Of a stretch of 14,379 nt of DNA, positions 7,123 through 14,143 are shown in pieces (the stretch's first letter is position 1; every line of letters begins with the position of its first letter). A program made the position numbers and the translations under genes. The stretch lies in assembly GCA_038240335.1 (NCBI GenBank), contig JBBSDV010000077.1, positions 1 through 14,379 on the forward strand, in the 5' to 3' direction. Source of the stretch: JBBSDV01 sp038240335 (lineage in GTDB: Bacteria; Chloroflexota; Dehalococcoidia; DSTF01; JACRBR01). The notes below the pieces were generated by a model. The model was not told the DNA's origin and ran no database searches. It saw only the letters and a program-made list of their open reading frames with translations.

Positions 7123-7151
7123 TTGACAATCTGGCGTGCGACCCGTACCTT
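7123..7151 (+). promoter_or_regulatory. Sigma-70-type promoter for the inositol-phosphate gene pair
   Basis: A perfect -35 TTGACA (7123-7128), a 17-bp spacer, and TACCTT (7146-7151) as a weaker -10. Transcription would start near 7158, leaving a leader of about 65 nt before the ATG at 7225. Confidence 0.5.
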
Positions 7152-7224
7152 CGATCGCAGGGTTCGACTTGGCGTCGGGCACATCGATCGCCGTTTGCCG
7201 CTGCACAGAAAGACAGTGATCAGT

Positions 7225-7998
7225 ATGCACGCAGTTGTGCTGGCCGCCGGTGACGGCGGCCGTCTTCATCCCTTCACGTCGACGCAGCCGAAGCCGCTGC
7301 TGAAGGTGCGCGGCCGGCGCATGATCAACCACGTGCTCGACGCACTCTTCGCCGCGGGCGTGACGGACGCCGTGATCGTGGTTGGGTATCTCGGCGATCA
7401 GATCCGCAGCGCGGTCGCCGATCTGCATCCGTGCGGGATGACGATCACGTTCGCTGAGAATGAGGCCTACGAGTTGCACAACGCGCGCTCGCTGTGGGCG
7501 GCGCGCGATGCCGTCGCCGGCGTGCCCGGCTTCGTGCTCGCGATGGCGGATCACCTTGTCGAGCCGGCGCTCGTACGGGCCGTCGTCGACGCGCCGCACG
7601 AGCATTGCGGGCTCGCGGTCGAGCGTGCATCAGACGACGATCCGCGCGCGGACGAGGCGACACTTGCGCTGGTGCGAGCCGGACGTGTGGTCGATCTGGG
7701 TAAGGGCATCGAGAGGTGGAATGCGATCGATACGGGCGTGTTCTGGTGTACGCCGCGCGTGTTCGACGTGATGACGCCACAGATGCGCGACGGCGAGTGC
7801 GGCGCCGTGTTCGCCAAGCTGGCGCGAGACGGCGAACTGGCGGCGATCGACGTCACCGGGCGACGCTGGATCGACGTCGACACCGCGATCGATCTGCGCG
7901 ACGCGGAGGCGCTGCTCGCGCGGCGAACGGCGCGCGCACGCGTCGCCTCGACGCCTCCAGTCGCGCCGCACGAGGATGTCGTTGCCGGGCTCGCTTGA
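7225..7998 (+). CDS. CTP:inositol-1-phosphate cytidylyltransferase-like nucleotidyltransferase
   Basis: A 257-aa single-domain sugar-nucleotidyltransferase fold. The signature LAAGDGGRLHPFT (residues 6-18) plus Lys23 binds the nucleotide. Asp109 in LAMADH and the WIDVDT segment (215-220) supply likely metal ligands. FVLAMADH, the ADEATLALV...GRVVDLGKG-W--IDTGVF block (142-173) and the following partner gene match what I recall of the cytidylyltransferase half of archaeal and bacterial IPCT/DIPPS enzymes. That half makes CDP-inositol from CTP and inositol-1-phosphate. In many organisms the two halves are one protein; here they are separate, overlapping frames. The ATG at 7225 is favoured because the fold starts at residue 2; a GTG at 7216 is possible. 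A different phosphate acceptor, for example another polyol or aminoalkyl phosphate, cannot be excluded. Confidence 0.72.
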   Translation: MHAVVLAAGDGGRLHPFTSTQPKPLLKVRGRRMINHVLDALFAAGVTDAVIVVGYLGDQIRSAVADLHPCGMTITFAENEAYELHNARSLWAARDAVAGVPGFVLAMADHLVEPALVRAVVDAPHEHCGLAVERASDDDPRADEATLALVRAGRVVDLGKGIERWNAIDTGVFWCTPRVFDVMTPQMRDGECGAVFAKLARDGELAAIDVTGRRWIDVDTAIDLRDAEALLARRTARARVASTPPVAPHEDVVAGLA

Positions 7999-8587
7999 CG
8001 GGCCGGTCTCTCGCTACCTGAACCGCCGCGCCTCTGTTCCCATCGCCCGCGCGTTGTCGGGGACGTTGGTCACCCCGAACCAGGTGTCGGTGGCGGCGCT
8101 GATCATCGCGGCGGGCGCAGCGGCGCTGCTGATGGCGGGCGCGCACATCGAGGCCGCCGTGCTGATCCAGGCGTCGTCGATCGTTGACGGCGTCGACGGT
8201 GATCTGGCGCGCGCGAAGAAGATGGCGAGCACGTTCGGCGGCGTATTCGACGCCGTCCTCGATCGGTATGCCGATGCGGCGATCGCCGCCGGGATGGCCG
8301 TCTATGCGTATCAACACGAACCTCTGCCCGGCGCGTTGGTGCTGGGATTCGCCGCGACGGTGGGTTTCATCCTCGTTTCGTACTCGCGGGCGCGGCTGGA
8401 GACGGAAGGTGGGCGGGACGTCGCGTCGGACCTGCTCGGCGTTGCGTCCCGCGACGTGCGCTTGCTGGCGCTGGCGATCGGGGCGGCGTTCGGCGAATGC
8501 TGGTGGGCGCTGGCGATCGTCGGCGCGCTGAGCTATGCCACCGTCGGTTGGCGACTGTGGTCGTTCCGGCGTCTCGCCTCGGCGTAG
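7976..8587 (+). CDS. CDP-alcohol phosphotransferase, DIPPS-like integral membrane enzyme
   Basis: A 203-aa membrane protein with the complete family motif D-x2-D-G-x2-A-R-x8-G-x3-D-x3-D at residues 71-96: Asp71, Asp74, Gly75, Ala78, Arg79, Gly88, Asp92, Asp96. Several hydrophobic helices surround it (about 38-55, 58-70, 100-113, 118-136, 162-188). The N-terminus DGPVSRYLNRR and TPNQVSV are typical of CDP-inositol:inositol-1-phosphate transferases, the second step towards di-myo-inositol phosphate; phosphatidylinositol-type lipid synthases are the main alternative. The gene overlaps the cytidylyltransferase by 23 nt in another frame. The GAGG just before the ATG at 7976 is too close, so the in-frame TTG at 7982 may be the true start. 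No inositol-1-phosphate synthase or phosphatase gene is in the window. Confidence 0.8.
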   Translation: MSLPGSLDGPVSRYLNRRASVPIARALSGTLVTPNQVSVAALIIAAGAAALLMAGAHIEAAVLIQASSIVDGVDGDLARAKKMASTFGGVFDAVLDRYADAAIAAGMAVYAYQHEPLPGALVLGFAATVGFILVSYSRARLETEGGRDVASDLLGVASRDVRLLALAIGAAFGECWWALAIVGALSYATVGWRLWSFRRLASA

Positions 8588-8701
8588 CGGCGCTGATTCG
8601 CATTTCGGCCGATGCAGGCGCGATACTGTCCGGACGACGGCCGGCGCACGCTCGCGGCCGACTTGACGAGCGTGTTAGGCGCGGCCAACAGGAGGTGCGG
8701 G

Positions 8702-9319
8702 ATGTCGGAGATCTACGGCGACGGCAACAGGCAACTGCAGGACGAGTTCGACACGCGGCGGCTGGCCGATCGGCTCGCGGAGAACATCGTCAAAGGCGAG
8801 ATCGACGAGAACGGTGCGGCGTTTATCGAGCACATGGACATGTTCTTCATCGCCACGGTCGACGAGCAGGGGCACGCGAACTGCTCGTACAAGGGCGGCG
8901 AGCCCGGGTTTGCGCGCGTCATCGACGCGAAGACCATCGCCTTCCCAAACTTTGATGGCAACGGGATGTATTTGTCGATGGGCAATGTGCTGCAGACCAG
9001 GCAGGTCGGGCTGCTGTTCATCGATTTCGCCGAGCAGTGGCGCATGCGCGTCAACGGCGAGGCGACGATTGATGCGCATGACCCGCTGATGGCGGAGTAC
9101 CCCGAGGCGCAGTTCATCGTGCGTGTGCAGGTGCGAGAGGTCTTTCCGAACTGCCCGCGCTACATCCACAAGATGGCGCTCGTCGAGCGATCGACGTTCG
9201 TGCCGAAGAGCGAGTGTAAGACGCCCGTGCCGTCCTGGAAAGCGGGCGCGTGGGTCGAGGATGTGCTGCCTGCGAACGACGCCGCCCGCGACCCATCGCG
9301 CGAGGTCGTCGACCGGTAG
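8702..9319 (+). CDS. Pyridoxamine 5'-phosphate oxidase-like FMN-binding split-barrel protein
   Basis: A 205-aa protein with a PPOX-type split beta-barrel in residues about 36-165: IEHMDMFFIATVDEQGHANCSYKGGEPGF, then TIAFPNFDGNGMYLSMGN and VGLLFIDF, where FMN contacts are expected. Conservation reads as a flavin-binding oxidoreductase or scavenging protein rather than a true PdxH. The ATG at 8702 is chosen because AGGAGGT lies about 7 nt upstream and because the fold does not extend before it. It stands 114 bp after the membrane transferase gene, so it may be on a separate transcript. The function is not predictable beyond FMN binding. Confidence 0.8.
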   Translation: MSEIYGDGNRQLQDEFDTRRLADRLAENIVKGEIDENGAAFIEHMDMFFIATVDEQGHANCSYKGGEPGFARVIDAKTIAFPNFDGNGMYLSMGNVLQTRQVGLLFIDFAEQWRMRVNGEATIDAHDPLMAEYPEAQFIVRVQVREVFPNCPRYIHKMALVERSTFVPKSECKTPVPSWKAGAWVEDVLPANDAARDPSREVVDR

Positions 9320-9383
9320 CGGTGGCAGTACGCGGCGACGATAAGTTGCGCCGGCAACGATTATACGACATGAGGAGCGACGC

Positions 9384-9851
9384 ATGGAAAGCACGACGTT
9401 CGGGGAGATCGAGCCGGAGTTCATGGCACGGGTGCGGCGCATCGTCTGGTGCACCGTCGCGACGATCGATGCGCAGGGGCGGCCGCGTTCGCGCATCCTG
9501 CATCCGCTGTGGGAGGGCGCGACGGGCTGGATCGCGACGGGGAGACAATCGCACAAGGCGAAGCATCTCGCGGCGCATCCGTACGTCTCGCTGAGCTACT
9601 GGGATCCGAAGCACGAGCAGGTGTATGCGGACTGTCTGGCGACGTGGGAAGACGGCCCGGCGGAGAAGCGTCGTCTCTGGGGCGTCTACAAGACCACGCC
9701 GCCGCCGCTCGGATATGACCTCGCGGCCTTCTGGCCCGGCGGGCCTGATGATCCGGCGCTGGGCATGCTGAAGCTGACGCCGTGGCGCATCGAGCTGTCG
9801 TCGCTCGCCGATCTGCCGGTGGGCCGGCGGCCTGTGGTCTGGCGCCGCTAG
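9384..9851 (+). CDS. Small PPOX-like (FMN- or F420-binding) split-barrel protein
   Basis: A 155-aa protein whose N-terminal two thirds form a split barrel: IVWCTVATIDAQGRPRSRILHPLWE (about 20-44), GWIATGRQSHKAKHL (47-61), VSLSYWDPKHEQVYADCLATW (68-88). The C-terminus ends with the substrate-side strand LKLTPWRIELSSL. It differs in length and sequence from the preceding PPOX-like protein, so this is not a recent tandem duplication. GAGGAG lies 6 nt before the ATG. A TATACG stretch at 9362-9367 could be a -10 for its own transcript, but no -35 is evident. The cofactor (FMN or F420) and substrate are unknown. Confidence 0.8.
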   Translation: MESTTFGEIEPEFMARVRRIVWCTVATIDAQGRPRSRILHPLWEGATGWIATGRQSHKAKHLAAHPYVSLSYWDPKHEQVYADCLATWEDGPAEKRRLWGVYKTTPPPLGYDLAAFWPGGPDDPALGMLKLTPWRIELSSLADLPVGRRPVVWRR

Positions 9852-9857
9852 GTGGTT

Positions 9858-9996
9858 TGTCGTTCGGCACAGTGAGGAAGACGAAGAAAAAAGAAAGAAG
9901 GAGAAGAATAGGCGTCGGGGGACACCCCCGATCCCCCCGGCAGAGGCGCTGCGCCCTCTGCACTCCCGCTGTGAACTCGCGCACTGTGAACTAACA
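9858..9996. repeat. Intergenic repeat element with terminal inverted repeats and two nested hairpins
   Basis: It fills the gap between two convergent genes. The ends are imperfect inverted repeats: TGT-c-GTTC-gg-CACAGTG (9858-9874) against the complement of CACTGTGAACtaACA (9983-9996). Inside lie an A/G-rich tract (9875-9910), a 7-bp hairpin (9915-9931, loop ACA), a second hairpin (GCAGAGGCGC at 9940-9949 with GCGCCCTCTGC at 9951-9961) and a direct repeat CTGTGAACT at 9969 and 9984. Part of it recurs at positions 2-26. It has no coding capacity. Confidence 0.55.
9886..9931 (-). terminator. Terminator-like hairpin after the DegT-family gene
   Basis: Read on the minus strand, the stem TCGGGGG/CCCCCGA (9931-9915) with a 3-nt loop is followed by a long pyrimidine-rich tract that includes six Ts at 9892-9887. 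The T-run starts about 23 nt past the stem, later than in a canonical intrinsic terminator. Its position 66 nt beyond the minus-strand gene's stop fits termination. Confidence 0.4.
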
Positions 9997-11160
9997 TCAT
10001 GTCCGGACGGCGCGGCCGATGGCTTCGAGATCTTCGGGGGTGAGCGAGGGGTGCACGGGGAGCGAGAGCACTTGCTCCGCGAGACGCTGGGAGACGGGCA
10101 GATCGAGGTCGCCGTAACCGAGGCGGCGATAGAGCGGCTGGCGGTGGATCGGCGTCGGGTAGAACGTGGCTGTCTCGATGCCGCGATCGCGGAGGCGCCC
10201 CTGGAGCGCTGCACGCGCCGTCGCATCCGCGGCGCGGATGGTGTACTGATGGTAGACGTGGCGCCGGCCCGCTAGCTCGCGTGGCGTGACGATGCCGGGC
10301 GCACCGCGGAGCAACTCGTCGAGGCGCGCGGCATTCGCGCGGCGCGCGTCGTTGCGGGCATCGATCGACGGCATTTGGGCGAGGCCGAGGGCGGCGGCGA
10401 TCTCGGTCAGCCGGTAGTTGTAGCCGAGTTCCTCCGTCACGTAGCGGGATGTTTCGCCTTGCGATCGCAGCACGCGGAGGCGCGCGCCATGCGCATCGTC
10501 GTCGGTCGTCAGCACGCCGCCCTCGCCGGTCTGCAGATTCTTCGTCGCGTACAACGAGAAGCAGCCCGTGCCGAACGACCCGGCGCGGCGGCCGCTGATG
10601 GCCGCGCCGATCGCCTGCGCGGCGTCCTCGATCAGCGCGATCCCACGCTCGGTACACAGCGCGCGCAGCGGCTCGATGTCGCACATCTGGCCGTAGAGGT
10701 GCACCGCGATCACTGCGCGCGTGCGAGGCGTGATCGCTGCTTCGACCTGCGCGAGATCGATGTTGTAGTCATCTTCGCGGACATCAACAAACACGGGCCG
10801 CGCGCCGGCGAGCAGCACGACGTTGGCGGTCGCGGCGAAGCTGAACGACGGCACGATGACCTCGTCTCGTGCTCGCTGGTTGCCGAGCGCTCGGCCGGCG
10901 TCGCGCGCTCCGGAAGCGTCGCCGGCGGCTGCAGGCGCGCCGAGGCTCGATGCGGAGCCGACGTTGTGGGCGAGGAGGGCGAGGTGGAGAGCGGCGGTAC
11001 CGCTGCTGACGGCGATCGCGTGCGTCGTGCCGGTGTAGGCAGCGAAGGCGGATTCGAAGGCCGCAACGCGCGGTCCCTGCGCGAGTTGCCCGGAATCGAG
11101 CACGGCGAGCACGGCGGCGCGCGCGGCGTCGTCGATGATCGGGACGGCCAGCTTGATCAT
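9997..11160 (-). CDS. DegT/DnrJ/EryC1 (WecE/WbpE-like) sugar-nucleotide aminotransferase
   Basis: A 387-aa fold-type I PLP aminotransferase that aminates a keto-sugar nucleotide. Lys207 in SLYATKNLQTGEGG is the Schiff-base lysine; Asp179 in LIEDAAQAIGA binds the pyridine ring; IAVSSGTAALHLAL (49-62) is the phosphate-binding turn; YNYRLTEIAAALGLAQ (248-262) is characteristic. Odd feature: where relatives read about L-G-x-G-P-G-D-E-V-I-V-P, there is an extra stretch of about 30 Ala/Gly/Ser/Arg-rich residues (69-98, near 10867-10956) before DEVIVPSFSF. The Met at 11160 is chosen because family homology (IKLAVPIID) begins there; in-frame ATGs at 11196 and 11238 are alternatives, none with a good Shine-Dalgarno. 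It follows the acetyltransferase gene, giving a WbpE/WbpD-like pair. Confidence 0.88.
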   Translation of the reverse strand: MIKLAVPIIDDAARAAVLAVLDSGQLAQGPRVAAFESAFAAYTGTTHAIAVSSGTAALHLALLAHNVGSASSLGAPAAAGDASGARDAGRALGNQRARDEVIVPSFSFAATANVVLLAGARPVFVDVREDDYNIDLAQVEAAITPRTRAVIAVHLYGQMCDIEPLRALCTERGIALIEDAAQAIGAAISGRRAGSFGTGCFSLYATKNLQTGEGGVLTTDDDAHGARLRVLRSQGETSRYVTEELGYNYRLTEIAAALGLAQMPSIDARNDARRANAARLDELLRGAPGIVTPRELAGRRHVYHQYTIRAADATARAALQGRLRDRGIETATFYPTPIHRQPLYRRLGYGDLDLPVSQRLAEQVLSLPVHPSLTPEDLEAIGRAVRT

Positions 11161-11266
11161 CGGTGCTGCGTTGCCCGTTGCGGGTGGTTCGGTCATCGGT
11201 CGAGCGCCGGCGCCGGGCCGGCGCGGGGCATTGGGCATGGTGATGATGGCCGGCGCAGATCGAATG

Positions 11267-11848
11267 TCACTCGGCGAGCTCGGCGAGGTGGAAGGGGCGA
11301 TCGCACGCGGCGCAGTGATACATGTGCGTCTCGGCCTCGTCGAGCGGGCGGCCGCAGACGCACACCCAGCCGGCGATCCGCGCCGGATTGCCGCGGACGA
11401 TCGCGTGGGCGGGTACGCTGGCGGTGACGACGGCGCCGGCGGCGACGAGCGCCCATTGACCGATCGTAACGCCGGGTAGGATCACTGCGCCGGCGCCGAT
11501 CGACGCACCGTGGCGGACGAGCGACGGCGTGACCGTCCAGTCGGCGTCGGACTTCAGGGTGCCATCGGGATTGACGGCGCGCGGAAAGCGATCGTTCGCG
11601 AAGAGCGCGTGCGGGCCGACGAAGACGCCGTCCTCCAGGGTGACGCCCTTGAAGAGCGAGGCGCGATTCTGCAGCTTGCAGCGATCGCCGACGACGACGT
11701 CCGTCTCGACATAGACGCCCTTGCCGAGGATGCAGTCGCGGCCGATGCGGGCGCCGTCGCGCACCTGCGCCTCATTCCAGATCTGCGTTCCATCGCCGAT
11801 GTGCGCCTGGGGAGATACTTCGGCTGTCGGATGAATGCGCGTCGTCAT
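11267..11848 (-). CDS. Left-handed beta-helix (hexapeptide) sugar N-acetyltransferase, WbpD/WlbB-like, with Cys4 tail
   Basis: A 193-aa protein built of hexapeptide repeats (HPTAEVSPQAHIGDGTQIW through GAGAVILPGVTIGQWALVAAGAV, residues 6-141). A non-helical loop GPHALFANDRFPRAVNPDG (78-96) and VRGNPARIAGW (151-161) are both typical of enzymes acetylating the 3-amino group of UDP- or dTDP-linked amino sugars. Beyond the fold there is a short tail with Cys163-x-Cys165 and Cys179-x2-Cys182, a likely zinc ribbon. The ATG at 11848 has GAGG 6 nt upstream. The downstream gene is the matching sugar aminotransferase, so the pair should make an acetamido sugar for a surface glycan; the dehydrogenase/oxidase step is not in the window. 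Confidence 0.85.
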   Translation of the reverse strand: MTTRIHPTAEVSPQAHIGDGTQIWNEAQVRDGARIGRDCILGKGVYVETDVVVGDRCKLQNRASLFKGVTLEDGVFVGPHALFANDRFPRAVNPDGTLKSDADWTVTPSLVRHGASIGAGAVILPGVTIGQWALVAAGAVVTASVPAHAIVRGNPARIAGWVCVCGRPLDEAETHMYHCAACDRPFHLAELAE

Positions 11849-11965
11849 AGATGCCTCGAGTTGCCGTGATCCGGGTAACCAGCAACGCCGCAGAAGACGG
11901 TGATTGTCGTGCAGGCTGCCCAATGGAGATCACTGTACCGAATCGGATTGTCGGTGGAAGCTCTT

Positions 11966-12054
11966 GGAGGCCGGGTGGGTTGCGGGCCTCCGTATCGCGG
12001 CTTCCGAGACGCCGCTGTCGATCGTGAGAGGCAGTGCTCAGGCGGGGACGCCTG
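11966..12054. other. Two perfect hairpins between the GH18-like and acetyltransferase genes
   Basis: GGAGGCC (11966-11972) pairs with GGCCTCC (11985-11991) around 12 nt, and CAGGCG (12039-12044) pairs with CGCCTG (12049-12054) around GGGA. Both genes are on the minus strand. The hairpin nearer 12086 could end the GH18-like transcript and the other could lie in the acetyltransferase leader. Neither is followed by a T-run. The rest of 11849-12085 shows no gene. Confidence 0.35.
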
Positions 12055-12085
12055 CGCCACACCTGGCTGCGCGGCGCGCGCGTGC

Positions 12086-13777
12086 TTATGGGGTGGACGG
12101 GGCCGAGGTCACTACGTCGAGCGTCAGCGACTGGGCATCGCGGACGACGCCGTCGCTGACGATGAGGCTGACGGTATAGCTGCCGGGCTTCGCGGGCGCG
12201 GTCCAGGTGGTGGCTTCGCCGGTTTGCGGCGCGACAGCGCCGTCAGCCGCCGACCAGGCGGGCGTCAGCAGCTCGCCATTGGGCTTCGAGAGCGTGAGGT
12301 TGCCGGTGTCGGCCGCCTGCTGGATCGGCGTCCAGACGTCTGCGCCGCCGCCCTCGGTCGAGACGTCGTTGATAGTGACGCCGCCGAGACCGTGGCGCTG
12401 CGCAAGCTCGAGCCGGAATGCGGCGCTGAAGGAGTTCGAGATCCAGACCGTGTGCTTGCCGCCCCGGCCGGTGTAGCTAAATGTCACCGAGCGCGCGGTG
12501 TCGTCCCAGAGCATGCCGCTCGCGCCTTCGCTCGATGCGAGGTTTTGCGCGACGAGCGCCACCTTCGCGGCGGGCGCGATGTCGCCGGCGGACTTCGCGG
12601 TGATCGCGCTCGCGCGGCCGAGCGCATCATCGAGCGGCATCGTGTGGACGCCGTCGCCGGCGCGCTCGATGCTGAGCGAGCTGATGCTGAGCAGCACCTT
12701 CGTGCGATCGACCTTGTCGGTGATGTAGTTGAGCGCGGCCTCCGTGTTCTGGAAGTAGAGCTCCTGATCGAGCTCGCCGACGAGTTCGATCGTATCCGCC
12801 TGCTTGCCGAGTTGCTCCCAGTCGTAGGCGCCGGGCTGCAGCGTGCCGCTGCTGTCGGGCGCCGGCATCGGCAGGGTCAGAGTCAGAGTGCGGCCATCGG
12901 CGTGAATTGCCTTCGCGAGTAGATTGATGAAGGCGGTGTACTGGGGCCGAAGTGTCGGGCTGACGGCGTGATAATCGACATCGATGCCGGCGAAGTTGCC
13001 CTGCTTGACGGCATCGGCGATCGCCTGGGCGTGCTTCGCCTGGAGGTCGGTCGAGCGCAAGATGTTGTCGACGACATCGGACGAAAGGGTGGTCAGCGCG
13101 GGGACGACTTTGTAGCCGGCGGGCGGCACGGCGGGTGGCTGGCCGAAGAGTCCGCCATCAGCCGCCGGCAGGAAGACGATCGGGTGCAGCGTGGTGATCA
13201 CGGGTTCGGCACGCGGATCGATCTTTGTGCCAGCCGGGAGCGACCCGGCGACCTGCAACAAGGCCGCCTTCGTCCGTCGCAGGATCGCGACGTTGCCCGG
13301 CAGCGCCGATACCTCGCCGCGCGCGCCCGTGCCACTGGCGACGAGTGTCACATCCGAGAGGCGCTGCCACTTGCCGTCGGCGTAGGAATAGAGGCCGAGC
13401 GAGCGCGCCTCGGTCTGCGCCTCTTTGAGGCCGACCGTGATCATCTGGCCGCCGCGCTGATCTTCGGGCGCCGAAAGGTCGTAGAGAAACGACACCGCGG
13501 TCAATCCGGCGGGGAGCTTGGGCGTGCCGCTGCGCAGCTTCGCCTTCACGGCATCCGAGAGCCCTGGTCCGCTCGACAGGGTGGCGTGCCCGCTGCCGCC
13601 GCCGCGGCTGAGCACCGAGATCGGCGGCAACAGCAGGATGAGGAGCAGGATCGCGAGGCCGATGATCGTGCCGGCGACGTAGATCGCGGCGCGGTCGGGC
13701 TCGCCCTTCGGCGTCTCGTCGGGCGCGGCGGTCGTCTTGAGAAGGCGGTCGAAGGGACCGCGCTGTTCGCTCGCCAT
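12086..13777 (-). CDS. Membrane-anchored GH18-like protein with degenerate catalytic motif and Ig/PKD-like C-terminus
   Basis: A 563-aa protein. A cytoplasmic tail (1-31) and one transmembrane helix (32-52) are followed by an extracellular part. Residues 85-200 form a strand-rich domain (SLGLYSYADGKWQRLSDV). A GH18-like TIM barrel spans about 220-470, with GIDVDYH (264-270), a YFQNTEAALNYI segment and a late strand GLGGVTINDVS. An Ig/PKD-like domain (about 492-556) closes the protein with AKPGSYTVSLIVSDG. GH18 chitinases use a DxxDxDxE motif; here Asp266 and Asp268 are kept but the catalytic Glu position is His270, so hydrolysis by the normal mechanism is unlikely. A peptidoglycan- or glycan-binding role is possible. 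The ATG at 13777 lacks a Shine-Dalgarno; it is kept because the anchor helix needs it. The gene is divergent from the greA-like gene. Confidence 0.75.
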   Translation of the reverse strand: MASEQRGPFDRLLKTTAAPDETPKGEPDRAAIYVAGTIIGLAILLLILLLPPISVLSRGGGSGHATLSSGPGLSDAVKAKLRSGTPKLPAGLTAVSFLYDLSAPEDQRGGQMITVGLKEAQTEARSLGLYSYADGKWQRLSDVTLVASGTGARGEVSALPGNVAILRRTKAALLQVAGSLPAGTKIDPRAEPVITTLHPIVFLPAADGGLFGQPPAVPPAGYKVVPALTTLSSDVVDNILRSTDLQAKHAQAIADAVKQGNFAGIDVDYHAVSPTLRPQYTAFINLLAKAIHADGRTLTLTLPMPAPDSSGTLQPGAYDWEQLGKQADTIELVGELDQELYFQNTEAALNYITDKVDRTKVLLSISSLSIERAGDGVHTMPLDDALGRASAITAKSAGDIAPAAKVALVAQNLASSEGASGMLWDDTARSVTFSYTGRGGKHTVWISNSFSAAFRLELAQRHGLGGVTINDVSTEGGGADVWTPIQQAADTGNLTLSKPNGELLTPAWSAADGAVAPQTGEATTWTAPAKPGSYTVSLIVSDGVVRDAQSLTLDVVTSAPSTP

Positions 13778-14014
13778 GAGAGGCCGCGCAGATGGGCGGA
13801 GCGGCCATTACCTCCAGAAACATGCCTCGGTGCACCGGCGGCCGGAGCGGCGCCTGCGCCAAGTGTGTACGTGTCTCGCGCCGAGATCAACCGTGAGGGC
13901 ACGATCGTATACAGAGAAGCGCTGCAGCAGCGTCGCGCGGACGCCGATACTGGGAAGCAGCGGCGGCGGTTGCCTGGAGGCGAATTGAGTAACGGTTTCG
14001 CACCGATCGGGAGC
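13778..14014. other. Intergenic region upstream of the GH18-like gene
   Basis: No gene is supportable here. A minus-strand TATACG/TACGAT-like -10 candidate lies at 13911-13904, but no recognisable -35 precedes it. The plus-strand greA promoter begins just beyond this stretch. Apart from GC-rich self-complementary words such as CGCTGCAGCAGCG near 13920 nothing stands out. Confidence 0.35.
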
Positions 14015-14043
14015 TTTACAGGCTGAGGATCAGCGGGTATACT
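14015..14043 (+). promoter_or_regulatory. Strong sigma-70-type promoter upstream of the greA-like gene
   Basis: -35 TTTACA (14015-14020; 5 of 6 consensus), 17-bp spacer, -10 TATACT (14038-14043; 5 of 6). This is the best promoter in the window. Initiation is expected near 14050, about 94 nt before the ATG at 14144. Confidence 0.75.
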
Positions 14044-14055
14044 CGCGGCGATCGC

Positions 14056-14086
14056 GGCCGAGCATTGTTGGCCTCGGTCTTTTTTT
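14056..14086 (+). terminator. Intrinsic terminator/attenuator inside the greA-like leader
   Basis: GGCCGAG (14056-14062) pairs with CTCGGTC (14073-14079) as 7 bp including one G-U, around a 10-nt loop, and seven Ts (14080-14086) follow at once. This is a textbook Rho-independent terminator. It starts only about 6 nt after the predicted transcription start, so it would release an RNA of roughly 35 nt unless read through. No gene upstream on the plus strand would need it. Confidence 0.7.
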
Positions 14087-14143
14087 CACAATACTTCCCT
14101 GGATTTCGCCCAGTGCCGCGGGAAGCGGTGATAAGGGGGGCAC

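Noticed and set aside
7976..7998. Programmed frameshift fusing the cytidylyltransferase and transferase
   Set aside because: No slippery heptamer is present in the overlap, and the second frame has its own start with GAGG upstream; simple overlap is more likely.
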